NCBI GenBank assembly: GCA_009881125.1
Contig: WXFH01000040.1
Coordinates: forward strand, 1-64,000
DNA length: 64,000 nt
Reading direction: 5' to 3'
Source of the DNA: Acidaminobacter sp.
Lineage (GTDB): Bacteria > Bacillota_A > Clostridia > Peptostreptococcales > Acidaminobacteraceae
In this document: piece by piece, positions 16,693 to 26,671 of the stretch
Position numbering within the stretch: the stretch's first letter is position 1
How the letters are laid out: every line of letters begins with the position of its first letter
Position numbers and translations under genes: made by a program
Notes under the pieces: generated by a model
Database searches by the model: none
What the model saw: the letters and a program-made list of their open reading frames with translations, nothing else
Told to the model about the DNA's origin: nothing

Positions 16693-18165
16693 TTATGACT
16701 TTGGCGTTATTTGACCATCGGCAGAAAACATCTCTGCCATGCGGTGAAGAAACCAGGTCACAGCGAGAAGATCCGCAGAGCCCCCCGGGCTGATCCTGGC
16801 ACTTGTGTAATGCCGGTCCAGCGCCTCCGTCATTTGGCGCCCCTCAGGTGTCAGATAGCCGCCTGAGCTGAGAATCTCAGCAGCCTCAGACTGAACGTGC
16901 TTTAACGTTTCCAGGTCGTGCCGGTGCAAAATAGTGGTGTCTTCGGTATGGGTCATTAAACCGAGGAGCGCGTGTACCAGCGCATCGTTGTCCGAGGCGC
17001 CCTGGTTCAAAGCCTCTCTAAGTCTTGGCAGACCCGCCTCAAAAACCGATGGCAGCCCCGCCTCAATTTCGCCTCTGACCCCGGTAAATCCATGGGCCAA
17101 ATAATAATGCTCACCGGCAGTCAGCTGCCTGTCCGGCCTTTTGTGATGCAGCACCTCAAGCTCGCGTTCAACCAGTCCCGCACAAATTTCAGCAGCCCGC
17201 TGGGCGATCACTTCAGGATTTAATGGACCGTTTTCAACCAGGGCTTTTGCCGATGGTCGCAGGACAACCCCCGACGCCGCCGTCAAAATCCCCAGCAGGA
17301 ACAGCAGTCCCTTTTGTGTATTCACACCGAGGGTAGCACTATACATCTCGTGTTCAGCGCGAATGCCAATCCTTCGGATTTTCGACAGAAGCTCCGGCAA
17401 TGGACCTTCGTGCTCAATCCCCGCCAGGGCCAAGTCGGTCATAGCACTTGACAAAGCGCTGCTGCTTCTTAAAAAGGTCGTGATATCCATGTCATCATGG
17501 GCCCCTGAATTGAACCTGTCCACCAAGCCCGGCGCAGGGGTTGCCGCAACCTCCATGAGCATGGCTTCCAGAGACAGCTGGCCAATTTTTCTGGCGATCT
17601 CCAACTGGGGTATGTCAGGCTCTTCAGTCACTGAAGCACGATCCGAGAATCGCTTCGCAAGCTGCATAGCCGCAGCAATGACTTCTTCTCTGTCATGACG
17701 CATGGCCCGCACACACACCGCCGCCACTTCTTCACATACCAGACACTTTCTTGAGGACAGGCCCAACGAAGAACGGTTGATCTGTTCACCGGAAGCACTG
17801 AAGACATCCAGGTCGAGAAGGCGTCCCCAAGGTTTTAAATCTTCAAGGGCAACTGCAATGCCTTTTATTTCATTAGGGTCGCCATGCAGTGCCATAAGAA
17901 GTGTCGCGCCGGCAGGATCGTGAAGCATCCGCTCTTCAAGGATGACCATGTTGTGACACAGGCAGGTGCGTCTGACTTCTGCCGCCGCGTCATAAAGCAT
18001 ACCAATCCACTCTGGCCTGTACTTGACGGACCCAGGCATATTTAGAGTCATACTGACTACAACAGCACTATATTCCATTCTGAGCTGTTCCTGCACTCCA
18101 GCCCGGCGCTCCTTGGCGTTTAAGACCATTTCCAGGGTCAGAGCAGATTGGCTATGATTTGTCAT
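16693..18165 (-). CDS. citXG: CitX-CitG fusion: citrate lyase prosthetic-group synthase and transferase
   Basis: 490 residues. Residues 1-175 match CitX (holo-ACP synthase for citrate lyase): GRLLDLDVFSASG, SRSLGLSSRKCL-type block and paired Cys segments. Residues about 190-480 match CitG (triphosphoribosyl-dephospho-CoA synthase): KIGQLSLEAMLMEVAATPAPG, DRFNSGAHDDMD metal site, and HGFTGVRGEIEAGLPSV. CitG makes the phosphoribosyl-dephospho-CoA precursor and CitX attaches it to the CitD serine. Fused CitXG is known in other bacteria. The gene lies within the citrate operon, so it most likely serves the citDEF lyase at 25-27.9 kb. Confidence 0.93.
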   Translation of the reverse strand: MTNHSQSALTLEMVLNAKERRAGVQEQLRMEYSAVVVSMTLNMPGSVKYRPEWIGMLYDAAAEVRRTCLCHNMVILEERMLHDPAGATLLMALHGDPNEIKGIAVALEDLKPWGRLLDLDVFSASGEQINRSSLGLSSRKCLVCEEVAAVCVRAMRHDREEVIAAAMQLAKRFSDRASVTEEPDIPQLEIARKIGQLSLEAMLMEVAATPAPGLVDRFNSGAHDDMDITTFLRSSSALSSAMTDLALAGIEHEGPLPELLSKIRRIGIRAEHEMYSATLGVNTQKGLLFLLGILTAASGVVLRPSAKALVENGPLNPEVIAQRAAEICAGLVERELEVLHHKRPDRQLTAGEHYYLAHGFTGVRGEIEAGLPSVFEAGLPRLREALNQGASDNDALVHALLGLMTHTEDTTILHRHDLETLKHVQSEAAEILSSGGYLTPEGRQMTEALDRHYTSARISPGGSADLLAVTWFLHRMAEMFSADGQITPKS

Positions 18166-18251
18166 GTCACTATTTCTCCTTTAAGAACCACTAACCTAGG
18201 TCAAATTTACATTTCATTTCTAATGAAAGCGTTGTGAATCTGACAGGCGGT

Positions 18252-19460
18252 TTAGAGCATGCTCTCCAAAGTCCCTCGGATGGCAGCGATCAGTCCGGCT
18301 GTTGTCACTTCCTGCTTATCAGGATTTGAAGAAAGCGGGATCAAATCTTTTGTCATGATGCCTTTTTTAAGCGTCTCAATGGAAGCCACTTCAAGCTGCT
18401 CCGCGAAATGAACCAGTTCCGGGATCTCATCCAGTTCACCGCGTTTTTTCAATCCGCCTGTCCATGCGAACAGCGTCGCGATTGGATTGGTAGAAGTTTG
18501 AACCCCTTTGAGATATTGATAGTAGTGGCGCGTTACAGTGCCGTGGGCTGCTTCGTATTCAAATTCTCCCGTAGGAGAAACGAGTACTGAGGTCATCATG
18601 GCAAGACTGCCAAACGCGGCTGCCACCATGTCGGACATAACATCGCCATCATAGTTCTTACAAGCCCAGATCAGGCCGCCTTCAGAGCGCATGATCCTTG
18701 CGACAGCATCATCAATTAAGGTGTAGGTGTATTGAATGCCGCCCTCTTCAAACGCTGTTTTGAACTCTGCGTCAAAGATCTCGTTGAAAAGATCTTTGAA
18801 GGTGTGGTCATATTTCTTGGAAATGGTATCTTTTGCTGAGAACAGAAGATCCTGCTTCTGATCCAGTGCGAACTGGAAGCAGGCTTTAGCAAAACTGCTG
18901 ATGGATTCGTTGGTATTGTGAATGCCCTGAACCACACCAGCGCCTTTAAACTTGTGAATCGTTTGAGTTTCCGTTGTGCCATCCGGCTTTTTGATGACCA
19001 ATTCCGCTTCACATGGACCCTCTACCTTGAATTCGACGCCCTTGTAGAGATCGCCATAGGCGTGACGGGCGATTGTAATAGGCTCTTTCCAGGTCGGCAC
19101 GAAGGAAGTGAATCCATCCACCAGGATGGGCTTTCTGAAGACAGTCCCATCAAGAATAGCTCTAATTGTTCCATTTGGGCTCTTCCACATTTCTGTCAAA
19201 TTGTACTCTTTGACACGATCTGCATTTGGTGTGATCGTAGCGCACTTAACGCCGACGCCCAGACGCTTGATGGCGTTGGCCGCATCTACGGTGACTTGGT
19301 CTTTCGTGTTTTCGCGATACTCCAGACCAAGATCGAAGTACTCCGTTTTCAAATCAATAAACGGCTCGAGCAGTTCCTCTTTTACCATTTTCCAGATCAT
19401 TCTGGTCATTTCGTCCCCATCAATTTCAACGAGGGGCGTCTTCATTTGGATCTTTGCCAT
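18252..19460 (-). CDS. icd: NADP-dependent isocitrate dehydrogenase
   Basis: 402 residues from the ATG at 19460 (AGAGGTG upstream). A GTG three codons earlier is less well placed. It is the homodimeric eukaryote-like type: EIDGDEMTR start, YFDLGLEYRD-like segment, TITPNADRV, KSPNGTIR with the substrate-binding Ser/Asn, KYDHTFKD, and ACKNYDGDVMSD metal-binding aspartates. It converts isocitrate to 2-oxoglutarate with NADPH formation. It sits between citC and citXG, which is unusual company and supports a citrate-to-glutamate branch. Confidence 0.95.
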   Translation of the reverse strand: MAKIQMKTPLVEIDGDEMTRMIWKMVKEELLEPFIDLKTEYFDLGLEYRENTKDQVTVDAANAIKRLGVGVKCATITPNADRVKEYNLTEMWKSPNGTIRAILDGTVFRKPILVDGFTSFVPTWKEPITIARHAYGDLYKGVEFKVEGPCEAELVIKKPDGTTETQTIHKFKGAGVVQGIHNTNESISSFAKACFQFALDQKQDLLFSAKDTISKKYDHTFKDLFNEIFDAEFKTAFEEGGIQYTYTLIDDAVARIMRSEGGLIWACKNYDGDVMSDMVAAAFGSLAMMTSVLVSPTGEFEYEAAHGTVTRHYYQYLKGVQTSTNPIATLFAWTGGLKKRGELDEIPELVHFAEQLEVASIETLKKGIMTKDLIPLSSNPDKQEVTTAGLIAAIRGTLESML

Positions 19461-19508
19461 TCTCTTCACCTCTTCTTCATGATAACTCAGATTTCTATAT
19501 GGCTTCTG

Positions 19509-20579
19509 TCAACGTTTCGTGACGCTGTCTTCCACATAGCCTTGAGCGGATTTATCGCCACTTCTCAGTTTTTTTACAACGTCGAAGGCTCGATTCGAAA
19601 TTAGATACTCGTAGGTTGTGTGTGGTACATGATCCTTAAGGTCCTCAATGCGTCCTTCCGCAATGTAACGTCTGACCCGTGAGGCGCTGATCGCGTGGTC
19701 CTCTTCACCGCTTTTCAGGCGTTTACGCTCTATGACTTCAAGCTTGACACCCGCAGGGATTAAAATGGATTTCATGGCCTGGTTGTAGGCCTCTGTGACT
19801 TCCGAGTATGGTTCTGTGCCAACAAAGCGTTTGGTGATGCCAAGAGCAGGCACTATGTAGTTTAAGAACAGCGCAACGTCCATAGCACTGTGGGCTGCTG
19901 CAAATTCGCTGTCCCGAGTGAAATAGGAAGGGAACGTCAGCGAAGAAACCACATAGCGTCCGCCTGCGATCACTGTGACGTTCTTAAGGTGCGCCGTGCC
20001 TTTGCGGACCAGCTCTATTCGATCCTCAAACGGGAACACGGACTGGTCTTCCTCAACCACGATCACATAGACCTTACGGCTGCGCGACGCGGCAGTTTCA
20101 ATCAAATATTGATGTCCTAAAGTAAAGGGATTGCAGTTGACAACGACGGCAGACGCTTCACCGGGATCAGCCTCAGCCAGTTTTTTCAGCTTTTCGACAT
20201 AATGTTGGATGCCAATTGTCCCCCACTCCATTAAAGCTGCATAGGGTCTGGCTTCTGCAATGATTCTAAAGCCTACTGCCGATAGTTTTTGCGCGCTCTC
20301 CGGTTTAGTAAACAAATAAAGTGTGTGGCGCCCTGCGTCGATGGCATGATTAATCAAATGCGTCAGCACTTTGGCAGAAAGATCTTCTCCCTGGGTCTCC
20401 GGATCAACCGCCAAACCCTGAATCATGTCACCTTTTAAGGAACCTGTTGCGATGAGTTTTCCCTCTGAAGATGAGAATATGCCTACGGTGTAATCAACGC
20501 CGGCCGGAACTTTAAGACCACAGCGCTTCAGCAGCGGTTCAGCCGCATCTATGCTGCGAAGCTTACGTTCTTCAAACAT
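19509..20579 (-). CDS. citC: [Citrate (pro-3S)-lyase] ligase
   Basis: 356 residues. N-terminal GNAT-like domain (about 1-125), then a nucleotidyltransferase-fold domain with the HxGH-type motif in NPFTLGHQYLIE and an EDHAISASRVRR segment (ISxTxxR-like). It acetylates the thiol of the citrate lyase prosthetic group using acetate and ATP, activating the enzyme. ATG with GGGAGGTAAGAAT; the preceding AbrB gene stops 4 bases upstream, so they are co-transcribed. citC is here separated from citDEF by the transporter genes. Confidence 0.94.
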   Translation of the reverse strand: MFEERKLRSIDAAEPLLKRCGLKVPAGVDYTVGIFSSSEGKLIATGSLKGDMIQGLAVDPETQGEDLSAKVLTHLINHAIDAGRHTLYLFTKPESAQKLSAVGFRIIAEARPYAALMEWGTIGIQHYVEKLKKLAEADPGEASAVVVNCNPFTLGHQYLIETAASRSRKVYVIVVEEDQSVFPFEDRIELVRKGTAHLKNVTVIAGGRYVVSSLTFPSYFTRDSEFAAAHSAMDVALFLNYIVPALGITKRFVGTEPYSEVTEAYNQAMKSILIPAGVKLEVIERKRLKSGEEDHAISASRVRRYIAEGRIEDLKDHVPHTTYEYLISNRAFDVVKKLRSGDKSAQGYVEDSVTKR

Positions 20580-20583
20580 ATTC

Positions 20584-21630
20584 TTACCTCCCAGCTAAGA
20601 GCACAATCAGATTAATGACTTGAGGAAAAATTAAGACAACAAATAGCATTCTGATGATCTGAAGGACGACCACATCTGTACCCTCAATCCCTAAATCAGA
20701 AGCTATCAAGGCCATGTCCGAGGCACCGGCGGGTGTTGCTGCGAGCATAGATTCCTTCAGCGTCATTCCAAACTTGTTATGTATGAACCAGCCAATCAGC
20801 AAACACGCACAAAAATATCCAAAAAGAAGGATTATTGCAGGGATCGCCAAAAATCGAATCTCCAAGACGTCTGCCATAAAGATGCCGCTTCCTATATAAG
20901 CCCCGGAAAGAACTTGAGCCAATCGCTTGATCCACTTCGGAAGCCAAGCTTTATGCTTTGTCATTTTCAAAATAATCACACTGATGAGCGCAAACAGCAA
21001 TGCGCCTGCCGGAATTCCGACTGCTTTTCCAACAAGGCCAGCGACAATTGCCACTGCCATTGTCGTCAAAAATATAAGTGTTGGGTCTTCAGTGACTGCA
21101 GATTTTCTAGTGTTGACCTTGACAGGCCTGACGTCCTCATGCCTGCGCTTGGCAATAAATGCTATCATGCCCGGGAACACGCCAATGCCTGCCACTAATC
21201 TTATAAACTGCATGACGGCAACCTTTGACGCATCTGCGCCCATGTCAGCGCTTATAATGGGGATATCGCTCATTCCGCCGGGGACGGCGCACATCAAAGA
21301 AGTCACTAAATCAAGGGGACTAAATTTGTATATTAAATAACCGGAGATCAGATTCAAAATCATCATGCCGCTCACCAATGTGATCGCAGGTCTCCAGATT
21401 TTTTTTAGTCTTATTAAATCTTCCTTTTCTACACTGACGCCAATAAAGGCGCCCGCTATGATTTGCGCAGACAATTTCGCAGCTGCGGGCATCAGAGCAT
21501 GGCCAGTCAAAATATTGAGTGCCGATACACCAACGATGCTGCCTACCATCATACCGCCTGGTACCTTAAGTTTAAAAAACATATAGCCAATCACTGCACC
21601 GATGCAAAGCGTCAGCATAAAATCTATCAT
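20584..21630 (-). CDS. AbrB-family (MembAbrB) membrane protein, possible exporter
   Basis: 348 residues from the ATG at 21630 (GAGGTG). Ten or so membrane helices in two similar halves. Each half contains an AVPGGMSDIPIISADMGAD or ATPAGASDMALIASDLGIE block (about 114-132 and 290-308) as in the AbrB-duplication family; despite the name it is not a DNA-binding protein. Homologues often neighbour TctABC-type systems. Here it lies between tctA and citC. I infer an auxiliary transport or regulatory role in citrate use, perhaps export of acetate or another product; the function is not established. Confidence 0.75.
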   Translation of the reverse strand: MIDFMLTLCIGAVIGYMFFKLKVPGGMMVGSIVGVSALNILTGHALMPAAAKLSAQIIAGAFIGVSVEKEDLIRLKKIWRPAITLVSGMMILNLISGYLIYKFSPLDLVTSLMCAVPGGMSDIPIISADMGADASKVAVMQFIRLVAGIGVFPGMIAFIAKRRHEDVRPVKVNTRKSAVTEDPTLIFLTTMAVAIVAGLVGKAVGIPAGALLFALISVIILKMTKHKAWLPKWIKRLAQVLSGAYIGSGIFMADVLEIRFLAIPAIILLFGYFCACLLIGWFIHNKFGMTLKESMLAATPAGASDMALIASDLGIEGTDVVVLQIIRMLFVVLIFPQVINLIVLLAGR

Positions 21631-21829
21631 ATCTGCACCTCGTTTGAATTCTGTCTCGTGAGCAAACAGAATCTTATGTAACATATTAATTGATAATTTT
21701 AAAAAATGCCAGTAGAGTTTGTATAAAAAATTAAAAATACTTATAAAGATAGATTTCGGATGGAAAATTTGAACCTAATCTGCTTCAGAATCGAATTGCG
21801 CAGCGGTGATTCCCGTTATTTAGAAAATG

Positions 21830-21856
21830 AGACAGTAGAAATATTCTACTGTCTCA
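21830..21856 (-). terminator. Terminator after tctA
   Basis: GAGACAGTAGAA / TTCTACTGTCTC, 12-bp perfect stem with ATA loop, followed on the minus strand by ATTTTCTAAATAA. It separates citDEF-tctCBA from the AbrB-citC unit, which then needs its own promoter in 21631-21829. Confidence 0.8.
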
Positions 21857-21871
21857 AAAGGCTAAAGGGGA

Positions 21872-23368
21872 TTAAGCCGTTTTCTTCGCAAATAATTTAG
21901 ATACTATTGGGAACAGCAGCATCGCGCCGCAAAGAACCAGAAGAACTGTTGTGATTGGATGTCCTGATGGAGAGATAACATTCATCAGGCTGCCATTCTC
22001 AAGCTGAACCGCTCTGCGAAGATTCGCTTCGATCATTGGTCCAAGTACGAGGCCGAGAATCAGCGCCGCAGAGGAGAACTTGTACTTGTTGAGAATGAAG
22101 CCAAAGACACCGGCAATAGCCATGAGCATAACGTCGTTGGTGTTGCCTTTAAGTGCAAAGCTGCCCACTGTAGCGAGGACAATAATTGTCGTTCCGAGGA
22201 TGCTGTACGGCACTTTCAGGATTTTACTGAAGACTTTTGCAATCCAAATGGAAATGATAACCATGATAACATTGGTGACCATCATGGATGCAAATACGCT
22301 GGAGAGGTATTGAGGCTGCGTCTTGATGAGAAGCGGGCCAACCTGGACACCTTTCAGAACGAGGGCAGACATCATGATAGCTGCAGCATTACCACCCGGA
22401 ATACCAAGTGCAAGCATCGGTACCATCGCGCCGCCTGTAGCAGCGTTGTTCGCTGTCTCAGAAGCCGCTATGCCTTCCGGAGCGCCTGTACCATAAATTT
22501 CAGGTGTTTTGGACAACTTAACTTCAGTCGTGTAAGCAAGGAAAGAAGCAATGGTTGCGCCTGCACCTGGAAGAATGCCAACCAATGTACCAAGAATGGC
22601 GGAACGGGTAATAACCCCTTTCATTGCCCAGCCTTCTTTAAAGCCCATCAGTTTAGTTTTAACCTTGTCGCCAGAACCAGTATTCTCAAGTTTGGAAGGC
22701 TTATGTGTTTGCTTGAGAACTTCGGTGATTGCAAACATACCGATCATGAGAGGGATCATCTCAATCCCGCTGAGGAGAATTTGTGATCCGAAAGTCAAAC
22801 GCGGCATTGCAAGAAGCGGGTCCATACCTATGGTAGCGAGGAAGAGACCAATTAAACCAGCAATCATTGTTTTAACGACGTTGTCACTGTCAAGGGCTGT
22901 CAGAACTGAAAGACCGAGGAATGAGACTGCAAAGAGCTCCGCTGGTCCAAATTTGATGGCTGCGGCCGCAAGCTGTGGCGATAACAAGAACATTGCAATT
23001 GCAGCGACAATACCGCCAATAGCAGAGGTGACAAGGGAAATACCAAGCGCTCTGCCGGCTTCACCGCGCTGAGCCATTGGGAATCCGTCAAAAGTCGTAG
23101 GTGCGTTGGAAGGTGTTCCAGGGATTTTAAAGAGAATTGCAGTGATGCCGCCACCTGTGATGGAAGCGCAATACACGGCTGTCAGAAACGCAATGGCTAT
23201 AAGCGGCTCCATTCCATACGCGAAAGGAAGCGCGAGGGCGACCGCCATTGAGGCACTGACGCCCGGCATGGCACCAAAGATGACACCCAGAACTGTACCT
23301 GCTACGATAAACGCAAAGGTCACCGGAGCCAGAACAATTTGAAACCCTGAGATTAATAGTTCAAGCAT
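21872..23368 (-). CDS. tctA: Tripartite tricarboxylate transporter, large permease TctA
   Basis: 498 residues, about eleven membrane segments. Family blocks: GVIFGAMPGVSASMAVALALPFAYGM-type N-terminus, the KIPGTPSNAPTTFDGFPMAQ segment, a second GILPGAGATIASFLAY glycine-rich repeat, and ALGIPGGNAAAIMMSAL. ATG with AAGGAGTGTGAATC. It forms the sodium- or proton-coupled uptake channel with TctB and the binding protein TctC, encoded immediately upstream. Citrate is the obvious substrate given the lyase operon. Confidence 0.94.
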   Translation of the reverse strand: MLELLISGFQIVLAPVTFAFIVAGTVLGVIFGAMPGVSASMAVALALPFAYGMEPLIAIAFLTAVYCASITGGGITAILFKIPGTPSNAPTTFDGFPMAQRGEAGRALGISLVTSAIGGIVAAIAMFLLSPQLAAAAIKFGPAELFAVSFLGLSVLTALDSDNVVKTMIAGLIGLFLATIGMDPLLAMPRLTFGSQILLSGIEMIPLMIGMFAITEVLKQTHKPSKLENTGSGDKVKTKLMGFKEGWAMKGVITRSAILGTLVGILPGAGATIASFLAYTTEVKLSKTPEIYGTGAPEGIAASETANNAATGGAMVPMLALGIPGGNAAAIMMSALVLKGVQVGPLLIKTQPQYLSSVFASMMVTNVIMVIISIWIAKVFSKILKVPYSILGTTIIVLATVGSFALKGNTNDVMLMAIAGVFGFILNKYKFSSAALILGLVLGPMIEANLRRAVQLENGSLMNVISPSGHPITTVLLVLCGAMLLFPIVSKLFAKKTA

Positions 23369-23387
23369 GATTCACACTCCTTATTTA

Positions 23388-23891
23388 CTATAGTGACTCG
23401 AGGAACAAAGCGATATCGCGGAGGAATCCAAGACCACGCGGGAGCATGATGCCGAGGCCTCTCTGGAAGACAAAGTAAATGCCTATGGTTATTAAAAGTG
23501 CATTAAGTGCAACAACAGACGGTTTTTTCTGGCCGGTAAGAACCGCATAAAAAGCAAACATGACAATTGTTGCGAGAATGAATCCAAAGGGTTCCAGAGC
23601 AAAAGCATAGGCGAAGATGATGACAATGCCCCAAAACAGCTTGCTTTTTGTGATTGCAGGAATGCTGATTCCGGTGATGGATTTAAAATGCCTTTTTTCA
23701 GCAGGCGTATTCTTATAGATATTGTAGATGTTGACGAATAAAAGAATAATAAGTGCAGTAATCAGCAATTGCGGCCATTGCTCGGCGCCAAGTTCAAGAT
23801 CAGAAGATTTTGGCATTGTAGCGCCAACGTAGACGTAGGAAATTGCGAAAAACACTATCAACACTATGTTGAATAATAATTCCATTGCCAA
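23388..23891 (-). CDS. tctB: Tripartite tricarboxylate transporter, small subunit TctB
   Basis: 167 residues with four membrane segments and a charged loop around 57-75, typical of TctB. The frame can start at TTG 23891 or at ATG 23885; GATGAG lies 6 bases before the TTG, so the TTG is kept. 19 bp before tctA. It is the small membrane partner of TctA; sequence conservation is low in this family, so the call rests on length, topology and position. Confidence 0.88.
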   Translation of the reverse strand: MAMELLFNIVLIVFFAISYVYVGATMPKSSDLELGAEQWPQLLITALIILLFVNIYNIYKNTPAEKRHFKSITGISIPAITKSKLFWGIVIIFAYAFALEPFGFILATIVMFAFYAVLTGQKKPSVVALNALLITIGIYFVFQRGLGIMLPRGLGFLRDIALFLESL

Positions 23892-23925
23892 GCGAACTCA
23901 TCTCACTTTCTGTTATTTGATAGAA

Positions 23926-23950
23926 TCGGGGCAACTTGACGTTGCCCCGA
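23926..23950 (-). other. Intercistronic hairpin between tctC and tctB
   Basis: TCGGGGCAAC / GTTGCCCCGA, 10-bp perfect stem with TTGAC loop. No T run follows on the minus strand. Such hairpins after binding-protein genes often stabilise the upstream message so that more binding protein than permease is made. Confidence 0.6.
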
Positions 23951-23988
23951 CGATGAATGCTCACTAATTCAATTCAGTGTGCGTATAA

Positions 23989-25008
23989 TTATTTAGCGAC
24001 GTATTTGTCATAAAGTCCTTGAACTGTTGTGACCTGCTCTGCCCAGATGCCTTGGAACTCATCATATGGTGCGAAAGCTGGACGCTGATCAAGTGCGTTG
24101 TTCTTGAGGAAGTCTTGGAATTCTTGGCTGGCAGCAGCTTTTACAGCAGCTTCAGAGAATGCTTTGATTGCTTCTTCAGGAGTACCTTTTTTCGCGAAGA
24201 TGCCTCTCATTGGGCCGAGGAGGGAATCGATGCCATTTTCAGTTGTGGTTTCAACGTCAGGAAGAATGCTGAGTCTGTTTTCAGCGCCTGCAACAATGCC
24301 TTTCATGTCGCCGGACTCAATCAGACCTTTTGTTTCAGCAGGACCTGCAACCGCTAAGCTGATGTGTCCGCCAAGGATAGCAGCATTAAGTTCTGCGCCG
24401 TTGTTGAATGCGACAAGTGGAATTTCTACGCCAGCAAGTTCAAACGTTTGAGCGACCATCAGCGCGTCAACACCAGTAATCGTAAGAACGCCTGCTTTAA
24501 CTGTGCCCGGGTTTGCTTTAGCATACTCGACAAGTTCTTTTAAATTATTGAATGGCGCATCTTTTGCAGCAACAATAATATTTGTATCGTGAACGAGTTT
24601 AACAACTGGTACTGTTTCTGCTGCCCAGTCAAAAGACATGAGCTTCTGAAGGTTGACAACGAGGAGGGACTGTGTACCAATCTGGTAGGAATAGCCATCA
24701 GCTGGCTGCTTTTGGAGGTACTCAGAACCTTGAACACCGCCGCCGCCTTCAACGTTATTGACGACTACAGGAACACCAATTTCTTTTTCAAGGGCAGAAG
24801 CAAATGCTCTAAGCGTCGTATCCGCGCCGCCGCCTGAACCCCAAGGGCACACGAGCTCGATTTTTCTTTCGAAGACAAAGCCTTCAGCTGCAGCAGGTGT
24901 TTCTCCGCCTGCGGCAGGTGCTTCTGGCTCAGCAGGTTTGGAACAACCGGTGAATGCGAGGACTGCGACCATTGCGAGGCTAAGTATTAATGCTAATCTT
25001 TTTTTCAA
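23989..25008 (-). CDS. tctC: Tripartite tricarboxylate transporter substrate-binding lipoprotein TctC
   Basis: 339 residues from TTG 25008 (AAGGGGGAAATACAA). Lipobox TGCSKP (Cys22), then a Pro/Ala/Glu linker and a Bug-family binding domain: ELVCPWGSGGGADTTLRAFA (ligand loop), VVVNNVEGGGGVQGSEYL, and PVVKLVHDTNIIVA. It binds the tricarboxylate outside the membrane and delivers it to TctAB. It follows citF by 91 bp in the citDEF-tctCBA run. Confidence 0.93.
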   Translation of the reverse strand: MKKRLALILSLAMVAVLAFTGCSKPAEPEAPAAGGETPAAAEGFVFERKIELVCPWGSGGGADTTLRAFASALEKEIGVPVVVNNVEGGGGVQGSEYLQKQPADGYSYQIGTQSLLVVNLQKLMSFDWAAETVPVVKLVHDTNIIVAAKDAPFNNLKELVEYAKANPGTVKAGVLTITGVDALMVAQTFELAGVEIPLVAFNNGAELNAAILGGHISLAVAGPAETKGLIESGDMKGIVAGAENRLSILPDVETTTENGIDSLLGPMRGIFAKKGTPEEAIKAFSEAAVKAAASQEFQDFLKNNALDQRPAFAPYDEFQGIWAEQVTTVQGLYDKYVAK

Positions 25009-25099
25009 TTGTATTTCCCCCTTTTAATGATTATATTTAACCGTATGTCTCCGAACAATTACGGGACAGATCGGCCAATACCATGATAAGATGATCCTT

Positions 25100-26650
25100 T
25101 TACCTGGAAACCTGGCGGATGACGTCGATGACACTGCCATCTCTGAAAGTGACAATCCCGACGATTTTGTCGCCATACTCAATTGGATTTGGGTGACCAA
25201 CAATTTTCTCCGCTTTTGCTTTTAATGCTTCAATCGTCTCAGTTTTTATTCCAGCAGTATTCAATCGCTCGATCAAATCCTGTCTTGCCGGATTAACCGC
25301 TATGCCCTGCTCAGTGACGAGAACGTCTACTGTCATTCCCGGCGTACAAATAGTGTTGACGCGATCGAGAATGCTCGGAATTCTGCCTCTTACAAGTGGG
25401 GCCACAATAATGGCAAGCTTGGCGCCTGCAGATGTGTCCGGATGACCGCCAACAGCGCCGCGGATAACGCCGTCTGAACCCGTCAGGACGTTAACATTGA
25501 AGTTGACGTCAATTTCGAGCGCACTCAGAACGACCATGTCCAGCTGATCCACCGCAGCACCTTCCACACCAGGACCTGCATAGAAGTGAGCGTCCACTAT
25601 ATGATGAAACTCATTTTTCAATGTGCTGTCTACTGCGTCCTGGTCAAAACTCTGGACATCCAGCAGCTTTCTGATGAAACCTTCCTCATGCAGCTTAACG
25701 ATTTGGCTGGTAATGCCGCCAAGGGCGAAGTTAGCTTTGATTCCTTTTCGGATCATCTTTTCTTTCAGAAAACGTGTTACAGCCAGTGATGATCCACCCG
25801 TTCCGGTTTGGAAAGAAAATCCATCTTCGAAATATCCGGAAGCTTCCATAACATCTGCAGCTGCTTTCGCGATCATCAGTTCCTTTGGATTGGTGCTGTA
25901 ACGCGTAGCGCCTGACATGATGCCCTTTGGATCTCCAATGGCGTCGATCTCAACTATGTAGTCAACATCTGTCTGAGGGATGGCGCAAGGTGTATTAGGA
26001 TACGGCACGATATTGTTTGAAAGCAGAACAACTTTTTCTGCATATTTGGCATCTACCATAGCGTACCCCAGTGAGCCGCACGCTGAGCTGTTATCACCTT
26101 CACGGCTGAAGCCGTTGGCATTTCCGAAAAGATCAGTGGATGGGACCCCCAGGAAAGCGACATCAATTTTAAGCTCACCTGAAGCGATGGAGTAGGCTCT
26201 GCCGCCATGAGACCTGAAGACTATTGGGACTTCCATAAGGCCGTGTGAAATCTGATTGGCAAGTTCACCTCTCAGGCCGCTTGTTTCTATACGATACACC
26301 ACACCATTTTTAATGTGGTCAATCATAGGCCTGTGAATGTCTGTCAAAGAACTGGAGGCTACTGTCAAGTTCTTGATGCCCAATTTTGCAATGGCTTCCA
26401 GAACCAGGTTCACGATATAATCGCCATTTCTGAAATGGTGATGAAACGAAATCGTCATGCCATCTTTCAAGCCTGACAGATGAATAGCCGACTCAAGATT
26501 ATCAACGATTTTACTCATGCGTTGATCCGGATTTTTTATATTAGGCATTTCGTGTGCTGTTCCACTAAAGCGCTTTCCATTAAAAGCCTTCAGCTTGCCG
26601 AGGCCGGAGATCGACTCTGGCACATCAACGCCCAGGATATTTTTGTTCAA
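25100..26650 (-). CDS. citF: Citrate lyase alpha subunit (citrate:acetyl-ACP transferase)
   Basis: 516 residues from TTG 26650 behind GAGGAGGAC. It fits CitF over the full length: HEMPNIKNPDQRMSKIV-like start region, ISFHHHFRNGDYI, FRSHGGRA, VDYIVEIDAIGDPKGI, GFSFQTGTGGSSLAVT and SGADGVIRGAVGGH-type ending. It exchanges the acetyl group on CitD for citrate, giving citryl-ACP. It is 21 bp after citE. Nothing appears truncated. Confidence 0.96.
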   Translation of the reverse strand: MNKNILGVDVPESISGLGKLKAFNGKRFSGTAHEMPNIKNPDQRMSKIVDNLESAIHLSGLKDGMTISFHHHFRNGDYIVNLVLEAIAKLGIKNLTVASSSLTDIHRPMIDHIKNGVVYRIETSGLRGELANQISHGLMEVPIVFRSHGGRAYSIASGELKIDVAFLGVPSTDLFGNANGFSREGDNSSACGSLGYAMVDAKYAEKVVLLSNNIVPYPNTPCAIPQTDVDYIVEIDAIGDPKGIMSGATRYSTNPKELMIAKAAADVMEASGYFEDGFSFQTGTGGSSLAVTRFLKEKMIRKGIKANFALGGITSQIVKLHEEGFIRKLLDVQSFDQDAVDSTLKNEFHHIVDAHFYAGPGVEGAAVDQLDMVVLSALEIDVNFNVNVLTGSDGVIRGAVGGHPDTSAGAKLAIIVAPLVRGRIPSILDRVNTICTPGMTVDVLVTEQGIAVNPARQDLIERLNTAGIKTETIEALKAKAEKIVGHPNPIEYGDKIVGIVTFRDGSVIDVIRQVSR

Positions 26651-26671
26651 GTGTAGTCCTCCTCCTCAGCG